Source: Elusimicrobia bacterium HGW-Elusimicrobia-3
Lineage (GTDB): Bacteria > Elusimicrobiota > Elusimicrobia > Elusimicrobiales > UBA9959
DNA: 42,382 nucleotides
Assembly: GCA_002840355.1 (NCBI GenBank)
Contig: PHAL01000018.1
Coordinates: 1 to 42,382, forward strand
Direction: 5' to 3'
The position numbers and the translations under genes were made by a program. The number at the start of each line of letters is the position of its first letter. The first letter of the stretch is position 1. The notes beneath the pieces were generated by a model that was given only the letters and a program-made list of their open reading frames with translations, searched no databases and was not told the origin of the DNA. Positions 34,446-42,038 of this stretch are shown here, in pieces.

Positions 34446-34985
34446 AAAAACCTCTCTTATCTGGTATCTCCGCATCATCACCAACACTTTGCCCCTATGA
34501 CGTTAAGCTCCCCAAAATCGAAGATGGGTATAAAAAAGAAAATCTTACCTGGGCCTGGGACGGCAGAATCAATGGAGAAATTCAGCCCGACGGGCAATAT
34601 CAACTGACCATACGGGCCAAAGATTTGAGCAATAATATTGCCCAAGATAATTCGGTGGATTTTCTCAGGAATTTCAATTTTTCTCTCGTCGGGTAGTACC
34701 ATAAGATGATTTCCCAAACTCTTTCAAGAACAGCCTAAAATCCAGCACCCCAGGATTACCATGTCCCACCAGGATTACAACAAGCGGTATACTGCGCCAT
34801 GTGCGGCGAGATATAAGGCTGCTTACTTGTTAATAGTGCCCCAACCCCTTTTGCGCTACCCCGCAAACACAATGTGGCGCCCTGCCCAATCTCCAAATCG
34901 CCTAGGCTATTCATCAAAGCCTGCCCTATTTATATCAAACAGGTACTAGTTAAACAATACCCCTTTTGGGGTAGATATTAATATT
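34446..34985. other. AT-rich gene-poor stretch at the edge of the acquired block
   Basis: No credible intact gene is present here. The left end holds the propeller ribosome binding site. At 34502-34663 lies an inverted gene fragment, and 34960-34971 has a small CCCC-TTTT-GGGG hairpin. Beyond about 34990 the sequence abruptly becomes GC-rich and begins to match a B12-binding domain. Confidence 0.7.
34502..34663 (+). pseudogene. Fragment of a giant-protein gene (inverted duplicate)
   Basis: Reading on the plus strand, this codes for VKLPKIEDGYKKENLTW and onward to NSVDF, then diverges and stops. About 156 of 161 bases match the reverse strand copy at 32346-32506. Flanking codons differ, so it is the remnant of a duplicate or of a former paralogue, with no start or complete domain. 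Confidence 0.85.
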
Positions 34986-35013
34986 TCAGAGCTGGGGCCA
35001 GAACCCGCAAATC

Positions 35014-35253
35014 CGGCGCAGCAGGCCGGCCATCCTGGGCATCTCCGTCATGATGCCTTTCAACCTAGCCAAGGCGGAGCAGCTGATAGCGGCAGTGCGG
35101 GCGGAGCCGGAGCTCTCCGGCGTCAAGATAATGGTCGGCGGCGGCGCCGTGAACCTGGCGCCGGAAATAAAGGAGCGCATAAGGGCCGACGGCTGGGCCG
35201 GAGACGCGGCGCAGGCCGTGCAGGTGGCCGCCGGCTGGAGCGAGGCAAAATGA
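35014..35253 (+). pseudogene. 5'-truncated cobalamin-binding domain gene
   Basis: The open frame reads RPAILGISVMMPFNLAKAEQ, then VKIMVGGGAVNLAPEI and ADGWAGDAAQAVQVA, which is the C-terminal half of a B12-binding domain (hydrophobic strand, VGG and ADG.A.DA motifs). The DxHxxG cobalamin-binding motif and the helical cap that should precede it are missing. In-frame sequence before about 35005 is AT-rich and ends at a stop at 34972. A 67-residue product from ATG 35050 is possible but would be half a domain. The stop overlaps the ATG of the PAS gene by ATGA. Confidence 0.8.
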
Positions 35254-35867
35254 AAGAACTGGAAGCTTTCGTGACCGAACACGGCGGGGCGCTGATGCGG
35301 ACCTACGCCGCCAATACCGCGGCGCCGCTGCTGCTGCTGGACGCCGACGGGCGCCTGCTGGACTGCAACCCCGCTTTCCTTAAACTGACGGGGCGCAAGG
35401 AATTGCCCGCGGGAGAACGGCTGGCCGGGCTGCTGTCCGGCCCCGCCGCGCCGCTGCCGGCCGCTGCGCCGTTCGCGCGGGCCAGGCTGAATTTCTCCGA
35501 CGGCCTGGGCGGCACCCAGTCCCTGGACTGCCTGCTGCTCGGCACTCCCGGCGCCACGCTGGTCGTCGGCGAGCGCAGCATGCTGCTGCAGAGCGGGGCG
35601 GTCACCTCCATGTCGGCCATCAACGACGAGCTGGTCAACGCCACGCGGGAGCTGCAGAAGAACAAGGCGGCCCTGGAAGCCGCGCTGGCCAAGGTAAAGA
35701 CGCTGGAGGGTATGCTGCCCATCTGCGCCTCCTGCAAGAAGATCCTCGACGACAAGGGCGCCTGGCAGCCGGTGGAAAAATACATCAAGGCGCGCACCGA
35801 CGCCCAGTTCTCGCACGGGCTTTGCCCGGACTGCGCGCGGCGGCTCTACCCGGGCTTCGCCAAGTAG
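35250..35867 (+). CDS. PAS-domain protein with C-terminal zinc-like Cys motif
   Basis: A 205-residue soluble protein. Residues 20-120 look like a PAS domain (APLLLLDADGRLLDCNPAFLKLTGRKEL). A coiled-coil helix (ELVNATRELQKNKAALEAALAKVKTLEGM) links it to a C-terminal module LPICASCKKILDDKGAW ... FSHGLCPDCARRLYPG with CxxC and CxxC pairs, a module common at the ends of PAS and receiver proteins in environmental bacteria. No kinase or output DNA-binding domain is present. It was translationally coupled to the B12-binding gene, which suggests that it was the partner in a cobalamin- or light-linked sensor that has since been damaged. Confidence 0.85.
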   Translation: MKELEAFVTEHGGALMRTYAANTAAPLLLLDADGRLLDCNPAFLKLTGRKELPAGERLAGLLSGPAAPLPAAAPFARARLNFSDGLGGTQSLDCLLLGTPGATLVVGERSMLLQSGAVTSMSAINDELVNATRELQKNKAALEAALAKVKTLEGMLPICASCKKILDDKGAWQPVEKYIKARTDAQFSHGLCPDCARRLYPGFAK

Positions 35868-35888
35868 ATCCTTCCGTTAAAAAAAGAA

Positions 35889-35925
35889 GAAGGCCGGTCA
35901 CTCGCGTGACCGGCCCTCTTTTTGT
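35889..35925. terminator. Bidirectional terminator
   Basis: GGCCGGTCAC and GTGACCGGCC pair around TCGC, followed by CTCTTTTT on the plus side and preceded by an A-run. It serves the PAS gene and the convergent ygeY. Confidence 0.88.
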
Positions 35926-35937
35926 TCGCTGCGCTCT

Positions 35938-37128
35938 TTACAGGAACTGCGGCAGCGCGGCGTAGAACGCGGCGGCTTTCACCAGGTCCTCGGCCGGCAT
36001 GAACTCGTTGACGGTGTGCGCGTGCACCTCGTTGCCGGGGCCGAAGCCGATGGTGGGGATGCCCAGGCGGCCGGCCGAAGCCACGCCGTTGGTGGAGAAC
36101 ACCCACTTATCCACCACGGGCATTTTCTTAAGGGCGACTTTACCGGCTTCCACGCCGGCGTTCACCAGCTTGTGAGCGCGGGGCAGCACCCAGGTGGGGA
36201 AGTATTTTTCCTGGCCCACTTTCAGGCCGGTCCAGGCGACGGCGTCGTAATGCAGCACTTCCACCTTGGCCTTGGCCCGCTTCACGGAGGGCAGGCGCTG
36301 TATCTCGGCCACCGAGCTCTTGAGCGTCTCGCCTATGGTCAGGCGGCGGTCCAGGTAGATGGTGCATTCGTCGGGCACGGCGTTGTAGGACGGGGTCTTG
36401 CACTCTATGGCGGTCACGGCCACGGTGCCCTTGCCTATGAACTTGTCCACCTTGAGCTTCTTGTTCAGGGCGGTTATTTCCTTGGTGATGTCGGCCATCT
36501 TCACGACGGCGTTGTCGCCGCGCTCGGGGGCGGAGGCGTGGCAGGAGCGGCCCTTGGTGATCACCTTCATCTCCATGCGGCCGCGGTGGCCGCGGTAGAC
36601 CTTCAGGTCGGTGGGCTCGGTGATCACCACGAAGTCGGGGCGGAGCTTCTCTTTGTTGATGATGTGCAGCAGCGGCAGGCCGTCGCAATCCTCTTCCATC
36701 ACGGAGCCGACCACCATCAGGGTGTAGTCGCCCTGGAGCTTGAGGTCCTTGATGATCTTGCCGGCGTAGACCATGGAGGCCATCGACAGCTTCTGGTCGG
36801 TGGCGCCGCGGCCGTAAATGGTGTCGTTCTTGTAGATGCCCGCGAACGGGTCTATCTTCCAGGCCTTGGGGTCGCCGATACCGACGGTGTCGATGTGCGC
36901 GTCCATCATGATCTTCTTCTTGCCGTGGCCGATGAAGCCGATGATGTTGCCCATCGCGTCGATCTTCACCTTGTCGAAGCCGACCTTTATCATTTCTTTC
37001 TTGATCAGCTCCACGAGCTTGCCTTCCTGGGTTGAGAAACTGGGGGTGCGGATGATATTGCGGGCGAAAGCGACTATGTCTTTCTTGTACTTGTTGGCTG
37101 CTTTGCGGATAAGTTCGGCGTTGTTCAT
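35938..37128 (-). CDS. ygeY: YgeY-family M20 hydrolase
   Basis: A 396-residue M20 amidohydrolase with DAHIDTVGIGDPKAW (metal Asp/His), YGRGATDQKLSMASMV, GSVMEEDCDGLPL (catalytic Glu pair), ITEPTDLKVYRGHRGR and SCHASAPERGDNAV. These match the YgeY group linked to selenium and purine catabolism rather than general peptidases. YgeY is thought to hydrolyse an amide or deacylate an intermediate in the same E. coli cluster as YgeW and carbamate kinase, both of which are 11-14 kb away here. GGAGG lies six bases before the ATG, and it is transcribed alone. Confidence 0.92.
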   Translation of the reverse strand: MNNAELIRKAANKYKKDIVAFARNIIRTPSFSTQEGKLVELIKKEMIKVGFDKVKIDAMGNIIGFIGHGKKKIMMDAHIDTVGIGDPKAWKIDPFAGIYKNDTIYGRGATDQKLSMASMVYAGKIIKDLKLQGDYTLMVVGSVMEEDCDGLPLLHIINKEKLRPDFVVITEPTDLKVYRGHRGRMEMKVITKGRSCHASAPERGDNAVVKMADITKEITALNKKLKVDKFIGKGTVAVTAIECKTPSYNAVPDECTIYLDRRLTIGETLKSSVAEIQRLPSVKRAKAKVEVLHYDAVAWTGLKVGQEKYFPTWVLPRAHKLVNAGVEAGKVALKKMPVVDKWVFSTNGVASAGRLGIPTIGFGPGNEVHAHTVNEFMPAEDLVKAAAFYAALPQFL

Positions 37129-37156
37129 TATTTTCCTCCGTTCTGCTGTTTATATT

Positions 37157-38110
37157 CTATCCAATAGCTCTCTGCTTTGTAAATCTGGCCGCGGGCCGGT
37201 TGAGCGCCAGCTGCCCGCGCGCTATCTTCTTTATCACCGGGCCGGCCGCGCCGGCCGGGGCCGCCCTGAAACCCGCCTCGCCGCGCAGCGCCACGTAGTC
37301 GGCCCGCGGCCCGGCGCAGATGGCCGCGAAACCGCAGCGGGCGCAGGCCCCGACGGCGGCCTTCTCGCGCAGGTAGGTGCGGTCGCCGCGCAGCAGCGTG
37401 TCGGCGTCGCGCGCGTAAGCCTCGAAGCCCCGCAGGAAACAGAGCGGCACGCCGTCCACCAGGCAGGGCAGGCCCAGCGCGCGGGCCTTGCGCAGCGCGG
37501 CCAGCAGGTAAGGGCGCGCCTTGGCCAGCTCCGGCACCAGCCAGAGGTTCTTCTTCACCAGCCCTTTAACTTTTATGAAGTTGAAGGCGACGTAGAACAG
37601 CCCGGGGAACTGCCGCGCGGCGTAGGCCGCGTAGGCCGGCAGGTATTTGTAATTGAGCGAATTGATCACGCAGACCAGCGCGGCCGCCTCGGGCCCCGAA
37701 GCGGCGGTCTCCTTTATGGTGCGCACCTGGGCCTGGAAGGCGCCGCGGGTGCCGGTGAGCAGGTCGTGCAGTTTTTCCAGGTGGGACGGGAAGTTGAAGT
37801 GAAAATGTTTAATACCGGCGGCGGCCAGCGCCGCGCGGCGCGCCGGCGTCAGCCCCGCGCCCGAGGTGAGCAGCGTGGCGTCGCTCGTGCCTTTTTTAGC
37901 CGCGGCCCGCACCCATTTTTCCAGGTCGGCGCACAGCAGCGGCTCGCCGCCCTCGAACACCAGCGCCGGGTGCCGGCGCGCCAGCACGGAGCGGATCTGG
38001 GCGGGCGTCATGCCGCGGTCCTCGCCCTTGGCCGAGCAGTACAGGCAGGCCCGGGCGCAGCGCGCGGTCACGAAGACATTGGGGTCGGGCGGGCCGGCCT
38101 TCTTTTTCAT
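37157..38110 (-). CDS. Radical SAM protein, PPC-tail family
   Basis: The 317-residue enzyme has Cys18-ARA-Cys22-LY-Cys25 (a CxxxCxxC SAM motif) and LVFEGGEPLL. The tail has GVPLCFLRGF, then CARCGFAAIC (CxxCx5C) and GPRADYVALRGEAGF. The PLC and CxxCx5C Cys residues probably bind an auxiliary cluster. It starts three bases after the stop of the SufS-like gene and is last of a three-gene operon that begins with another family member, so the two radical SAM enzymes and the PLP enzyme likely act in one pathway. The substrate is unknown; no obvious precursor peptide was found nearby. Confidence 0.88.
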   Translation of the reverse strand: MKKKAGPPDPNVFVTARCARACLYCSAKGEDRGMTPAQIRSVLARRHPALVFEGGEPLLCADLEKWVRAAAKKGTSDATLLTSGAGLTPARRAALAAAGIKHFHFNFPSHLEKLHDLLTGTRGAFQAQVRTIKETAASGPEAAALVCVINSLNYKYLPAYAAYAARQFPGLFYVAFNFIKVKGLVKKNLWLVPELAKARPYLLAALRKARALGLPCLVDGVPLCFLRGFEAYARDADTLLRGDRTYLREKAAVGACARCGFAAICAGPRADYVALRGEAGFRAAPAGAAGPVIKKIARGQLALNRPAARFTKQRAIG

Positions 38111-38113
38111 GCG

Positions 38114-39364
38114 CTAGCCCACCAGGTCCAGGTATTTGCGCAGGGCCGCGGTGAAGCAGGCGGCGTCGGCCGGGGTATTGTAGGCGAAGAACGAGAGGCG
38201 CACCGTCTCGCTGTAGCCGGAGTTGAGGCAGGCCAGGTCGGCGCAGTGGCGGCCGGTGCGCACGGCTATCATGCGCCCCTTCGCGGCCGAGTTCAGGTAC
38301 AGCGTGAAATCCGGCACCGAGAATTTTTTCTTCAGGGGCGCCAGGGTGATCAGCGACCCCTGCAGCAGGTCCTCGCGGCGGCCCAGCACCCGCACGCCCT
38401 TCACGCCTTCCAGGCCGTCCAGGGCCCCGGCCACCAGGCCGGAGACATGCTCCCTGATGGCGGCAAAGCCCGCCCGCTGCAGGCGCGCTATGGCCGCGCT
38501 CAGGCCGGCCGCGCCCGAATAGTTCTGCACGCCGGCCTCGAAGCCCTGGTAGCCGCCCAGGTAGCTGGCCGTGTAGCGCCCGCCGGCGGCGGTGACCCGC
38601 TCCACCGTGCCGCCGCCCACGCGCCACGGGCGCAGCCGTTCGAGCAGCGCGCGGCGCACGTAGAGCCCGCCGGTAAAGAACGGCGCGCCCAGCTTGTGGC
38701 CGGAGAAGGCCGCCGCGTCGGCGCCCAGGGCCGCGCCGCCGCCGCCGTGAGTGGGCGCGTATTGCGCGTCGTCGCAGAAAAGATAAGCCCCGGCGTCATG
38801 CGCCAGGCGCGCGGCCGCGGCCACGTCGGAGACGCCGCCGAAGATGTTGGAGGCGTGGTTCAGGCAGACCAGCGCGGTGCGGGGGCCTATCAGCCGGGCC
38901 AGACCGGGCAGGTCCACGCGCAGACCGTCCAGCGGGGCCACGCGGAGCTTGATCCGGCCGGCGGCGGCCAGGCGCTCGAAAGGCAGGAAGACCGCGTTAT
39001 GCTCAAGCGGGGACAGCACCACCTCGTTGCGGCGGGGCGTGAACGGGAAGGAGTTGGCCAGCAGGTTGGCCGCGTCGGTGACGCCGGAGCAGAAGATGAC
39101 TTCCTCCGGCGAGGAGGCGCCCATGAAGCCGGCCACCCGGGCGCGCGCGGCGAGGAAATCCTCCTCCATCGCCGAGGCCAGCGAGTGCATGGAGCGCTTG
39201 CCGCCGCAGCCGCCCAGCAGCAGCATGTGCCGGCGCTGGGCGTCGGCCGCGCAGCGCAGCTTCAGCACGGTGCAGGCGCTGTCGAGGTAGACCAGCCTGC
39301 GCCCGCCGAAATCCTCGTCGAGCGCGGGGAATTCCTTCCTGAGGGCGGCTATTTTCGGGTTCAT
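38114..39364 (-). CDS. SufS-like class V PLP enzyme
   Basis: A 416-residue fold-type I PLP enzyme of the cysteine desulfurase group: VYLDSACTVLKLRC, SMHSLASAMEEDFLAARARV, LSPLEHNAVFLPFERL, FCDDAQYAPTHG, the PLP Lys in FSGHKLGAPFFTGGLYV, and RTGRHCADLACLNSG where SufS has its persulfide Cys. The Cys-Gly-Gly-Lys-Arg before SMHSL is unusual, as is the ALPFFTGG-type loop after the Lys. No SufE or iron-sulfur scaffold gene is adjacent. Flanked by two radical SAM genes with ATGA overlap at 39361, it could supply sulfur for a radical SAM thiolation or instead carry out another PLP reaction. Confidence 0.88.
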   Translation of the reverse strand: MNPKIAALRKEFPALDEDFGGRRLVYLDSACTVLKLRCAADAQRRHMLLLGGCGGKRSMHSLASAMEEDFLAARARVAGFMGASSPEEVIFCSGVTDAANLLANSFPFTPRRNEVVLSPLEHNAVFLPFERLAAAGRIKLRVAPLDGLRVDLPGLARLIGPRTALVCLNHASNIFGGVSDVAAAARLAHDAGAYLFCDDAQYAPTHGGGGAALGADAAAFSGHKLGAPFFTGGLYVRRALLERLRPWRVGGGTVERVTAAGGRYTASYLGGYQGFEAGVQNYSGAAGLSAAIARLQRAGFAAIREHVSGLVAGALDGLEGVKGVRVLGRREDLLQGSLITLAPLKKKFSVPDFTLYLNSAAKGRMIAVRTGRHCADLACLNSGYSETVRLSFFAYNTPADAACFTAALRKYLDLVG

Positions 39365-40203
39365 AGTTTTTTATGCGCGGCCATGTAGTCCTTGCGCGGC
39401 CCCGGGCACAGGGCCAGGAAACGGCAGCCGCGGCAGGCCGCCACGCGGGCCTTCTCCTGCAGGTGCGGGCCGGGGCGGCCTTCCTTCATTTTAACAATAT
39501 CGACGTTGAGGCGGTAGAAGCTCCCGAGGTAGCAGGGCGGGATATGGTCCACGTCGCAGCGCAGGCCGGCGGCGCGGCACAGCCTCAGCGCCTCCAGCAG
39601 GTACGGCTTCACCTCGCCGTATTTTGGCAGGTAACGGGCCTCGGCCCGGCCGACGCCCTTGATATAGCTGAACTGCAGCCAGGCTATGCCTTTCAGCTCT
39701 TTCGCCGCGAAAGCCGCGAAGGCGGGCAGGCTCTTGTAATTGAGAGAGCTGATCACGTGGGTGAGGCGCACGGCGGCGCCGGCCTTAACCAGCCGCCGCA
39801 CCCCGGCCAGCCGCCTGCCGAAAGCGCCGCGGGTTTTGGTTATCCTGAAGTCCGCGGCCGGTGAGGCGGCCGGAAAATTCACGTTAAAATAGCCGCCCGC
39901 GGCCTTGAGGGCCTTGCACAGGCGCGTCAATTCGCCGGCGGGCAGGCCGGCGGCGGCTATGGCGTTGGTCTGCAGCTCGGCCTTGCGGCCCAGTTTCTTC
40001 ACGGCGGCCAGCAGCAGGCAGAGACGGCTTGTGCCTGCCAGCAGCGGCTCCCCGCCGGAGATCTGCACCGGCCCGGGCGGCATGGCCGCTATCTCTCGCA
40101 GCCAGTCCCCCAGTCCGGCGGGGCCGTCCGCGCCCGCGTCCGCGGGGTAGGAGCAGAACACGCAGCGCTGGTTGCAGCGCCTGAACAGGTGTATCAGCGG
40201 CAT
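39361..40203 (-). CDS. Radical SAM protein, PPC-tail family
   Basis: A compact 280-residue member with Cys10-NQR-Cys14-VF-Cys17 only ten residues from the N-terminus, then VQISGGEPLLAG. The tail has HIPPCYLGSF, ACRGCRFLALC (CxxCx5C) and GPRKDYMAAHKKL, where the Gly-Phe end motif of the relatives is lost. It is the first gene of the operon that continues with the SufS-like enzyme (ATGA overlap) and a second radical SAM protein. TACAAT lies seven bases before its ATG and no ribosome binding site is seen, so the message is probably leaderless. Confidence 0.88.
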   Translation of the reverse strand: MPLIHLFRRCNQRCVFCSYPADAGADGPAGLGDWLREIAAMPPGPVQISGGEPLLAGTSRLCLLLAAVKKLGRKAELQTNAIAAAGLPAGELTRLCKALKAAGGYFNVNFPAASPAADFRITKTRGAFGRRLAGVRRLVKAGAAVRLTHVISSLNYKSLPAFAAFAAKELKGIAWLQFSYIKGVGRAEARYLPKYGEVKPYLLEALRLCRAAGLRCDVDHIPPCYLGSFYRLNVDIVKMKEGRPGPHLQEKARVAACRGCRFLALCPGPRKDYMAAHKKL

Positions 40204-40210
40204 GATACAT

Positions 40211-40216
40211 ATTGTA
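40211..40216 (-). promoter_or_regulatory. -10 box of the radical SAM operon (leaderless type)
   Basis: On the minus strand TACAAT is separated by seven bases from the ATG at 40203. An alternative TATACA overlaps it. No convincing -35 is visible. Confidence 0.45.
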
Positions 40217-40318
40217 TAAAGGAACCGCCCGGGATTTGAGGAAAATCTGAGCTTTCACTGAGAGTTACCGGAGTTCCGCGGGCAACAATCTAATATACCT
40301 AAACGGCAGGGGGATATT

Positions 40319-40831
40319 ATGAAAAACGGCCAAAATCCTTCGGAAGACAGCTTCAGGGCGCTGCGCAATATCGAGGCGGAACTCTTCGAGCGAGCGCCCG
40401 GCAGGACGGCCGAGCCGCAGCCTCCGGCGGGTCGGGACAGCTGGCAGCTGAACCGCGAGGTACTGGACCTGCACCGGAAATGCGCCGACCTCAAAGACGA
40501 ACTGGAAGCCGCCAGGACGCTGCTGACGGAGCAGAACGTGCTGGCCGCGTCCTCGCTGTCGGCGCTGCGCGAAGTGGGCCGCGACCTGGAGCGGGCCCGC
40601 GCGGATCTGCAGAAGAAGGAGGAGGAGAAAAGCGCCCTGCGGACCGAGCTGGAACAGGAGAAGGCCCGCCGCGAGAATATACGGGAACAGCTGGCCCGCG
40701 AGAGCGCCCACAGGGAGGAGATCAGCGGCCTGCTGCGCGGGGCCGTCCGCGCCGAGACGCCCGCCGAGACGCCCGCCAAGCCCCGGCCCGCGCCGGAGCG
40801 GCCGGGCAGGTTCGCCCGCCGGTTCTTCTAG
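40319..40831 (+). CDS. Coiled-coil protein
   Basis: A 170-residue soluble protein with a central coiled coil of about 90 residues (heptads such as ELEAARTLLTEQN, LERARADLQKKEEEKSALRTEL) and a Pro/Ala-rich C-terminal tail that ends GRFARRFF. It lies divergently from the radical SAM operon in a 116-base shared control region with GGGGG six bases before the ATG, and is convergent with another radical SAM gene four bases away. Its role as scaffold or partner of those enzymes is a position-based guess; no family is recognised. Confidence 0.78.
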   Translation: MKNGQNPSEDSFRALRNIEAELFERAPGRTAEPQPPAGRDSWQLNREVLDLHRKCADLKDELEAARTLLTEQNVLAASSLSALREVGRDLERARADLQKKEEEKSALRTELEQEKARRENIREQLARESAHREEISGLLRGAVRAETPAETPAKPRPAPERPGRFARRFF

Positions 40832-40835
40832 CGGG

Positions 40836-42029
40836 TTACAGCAGTTTCTTTATCTCGGAATACGGTTTGGCCAGTGACCAGCGGTATACGCCCCTCGTAA
40901 AACTGCTGGTCACCAGCCCCTTGGCCGCCAGCGAGGAGGCCGAAGTAAGGACGGCGTTGCCGTCCGAGCAGTCGCGGCAGAGCACGATGTCCCTGGACAG
41001 GGCCAGCACCTCGCGGGTGGAGGCCCCCGGCTTGCGCCTCAGTATCTCCACCATGCAGCGTTCGTTGTCGGAAAGGTAGATCCGGCCCCCGGGGCCGGCT
41101 TTTTTTTCGCCGCCGGGCCGGGCCACCGGCACGAAGCCGCGCCAGCCGAAGCGCTCTATATAATGCGTGTCGGCGCCGCGGCATTTTTTGGCCAGCGCGC
41201 AGCGGCGGCAGGGCGGCCCCTTCACCCTGGAGGCGGCGGCGTTGGCGTCCAGGTCGGTGCGGCCGCCGGCGGGATCGGTCACCACGGTGTTGAACAGGTC
41301 CAGCCCTATGGCCAGCGACTCGCGGCCGCGCAGGAAACAGGGCGGCGTGTTCAGGAAGAGGATCTCGCCCGGCAGGCCGGCGGCCTCCATCACCCGCACG
41401 GCCTCGGCGAAGTACGGCTCGCAGTCGGAGAGCCGAACGCCGAGCTTTTTGCAGTTGTCGGCCATGGCGCCGATATAGACCGGGTAGATGACCACGAAAT
41501 TGGTGATGCCGCGGCCGAGGTAGAACTTCACGATCTCCGGCAGGCGGGCATAGTTGCGCCTGTTGACGAGGATGTTGGTGCCGAGGCGCAGTTTCAGTTT
41601 GCGCAGGTTCTCCAGGCCGGCCAGCGCCTTGTTCAGCGCGCCCGGCACGCCCACCAGCCGGTCATGCTCTGCGGCCCGGTCGGTGGTGAACGAGAACTTG
41701 CAGAAGGTCAGGCCGGCCCGGGCCAGCGCGCGGCAGAAAGCCGGGTCCGCCAGGGCGATGCCGTTGGTCTGCACGCGTATGAAGCGGAACCCCACCGACT
41801 TGCCCAGCGCTATGACCTTGAGGATATCAGGCCGGATCAGCGGCTCTCCGCCGGTAAGGCCCAGGCGGCGGTAGCCGTCGCGGTAGGCGGAATAGATATT
41901 GCGGGCTATGTCCTCGAAAGGAGCGTTGAGCGACTTGTCGAAATCGCCCTGAGAGCAGAAACGGCAGCGCGCGTTGCAGTTATAGTTGAGTATCAGCTCG
42001 TAGCAGCGGCCTGTTTCCGGGGATCTCAT
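40836..42029 (-). CDS. Radical SAM protein, PPC-tail family, with extra C-terminal domain
   Basis: The 397-residue protein has Cys18-NAR-Cys22-RF-Cys25 and LGLTGGEPLIRPD. The tail motif NTPPCFLRGRES is followed by CRRCALAKKC (CxxCx5C), ADTHYIERFGWRGFVP. Beyond it, residues of about 325-397 form an added module (LSDNERCMVEILRRKPGASTREVLAL ... SSLAAKGLVTSSFTRGVYRW) that resembles a winged helix. The closest upstream gene ends nine bases before its ATG, and AAGG lies 13 bases upstream, so it is probably in that gene's operon. Substrate unknown. Confidence 0.88.
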   Translation of the reverse strand: MRSPETGRCYELILNYNCNARCRFCSQGDFDKSLNAPFEDIARNIYSAYRDGYRRLGLTGGEPLIRPDILKVIALGKSVGFRFIRVQTNGIALADPAFCRALARAGLTFCKFSFTTDRAAEHDRLVGVPGALNKALAGLENLRKLKLRLGTNILVNRRNYARLPEIVKFYLGRGITNFVVIYPVYIGAMADNCKKLGVRLSDCEPYFAEAVRVMEAAGLPGEILFLNTPPCFLRGRESLAIGLDLFNTVVTDPAGGRTDLDANAAASRVKGPPCRRCALAKKCRGADTHYIERFGWRGFVPVARPGGEKKAGPGGRIYLSDNERCMVEILRRKPGASTREVLALSRDIVLCRDCSDGNAVLTSASSLAAKGLVTSSFTRGVYRWSLAKPYSEIKKLL

Positions 42030-42038
42030 GGATAAATC

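Noticed and set aside
34670-34810. Minus-strand remnant with segments VVILVGHGNPGVLDFRLF and LGNHLMVLPDERKIEIPE in two frames
   Set aside because: It looks somewhat protein-like with a frame change between the parts, but I cannot tie it to a family, so I list no gene.
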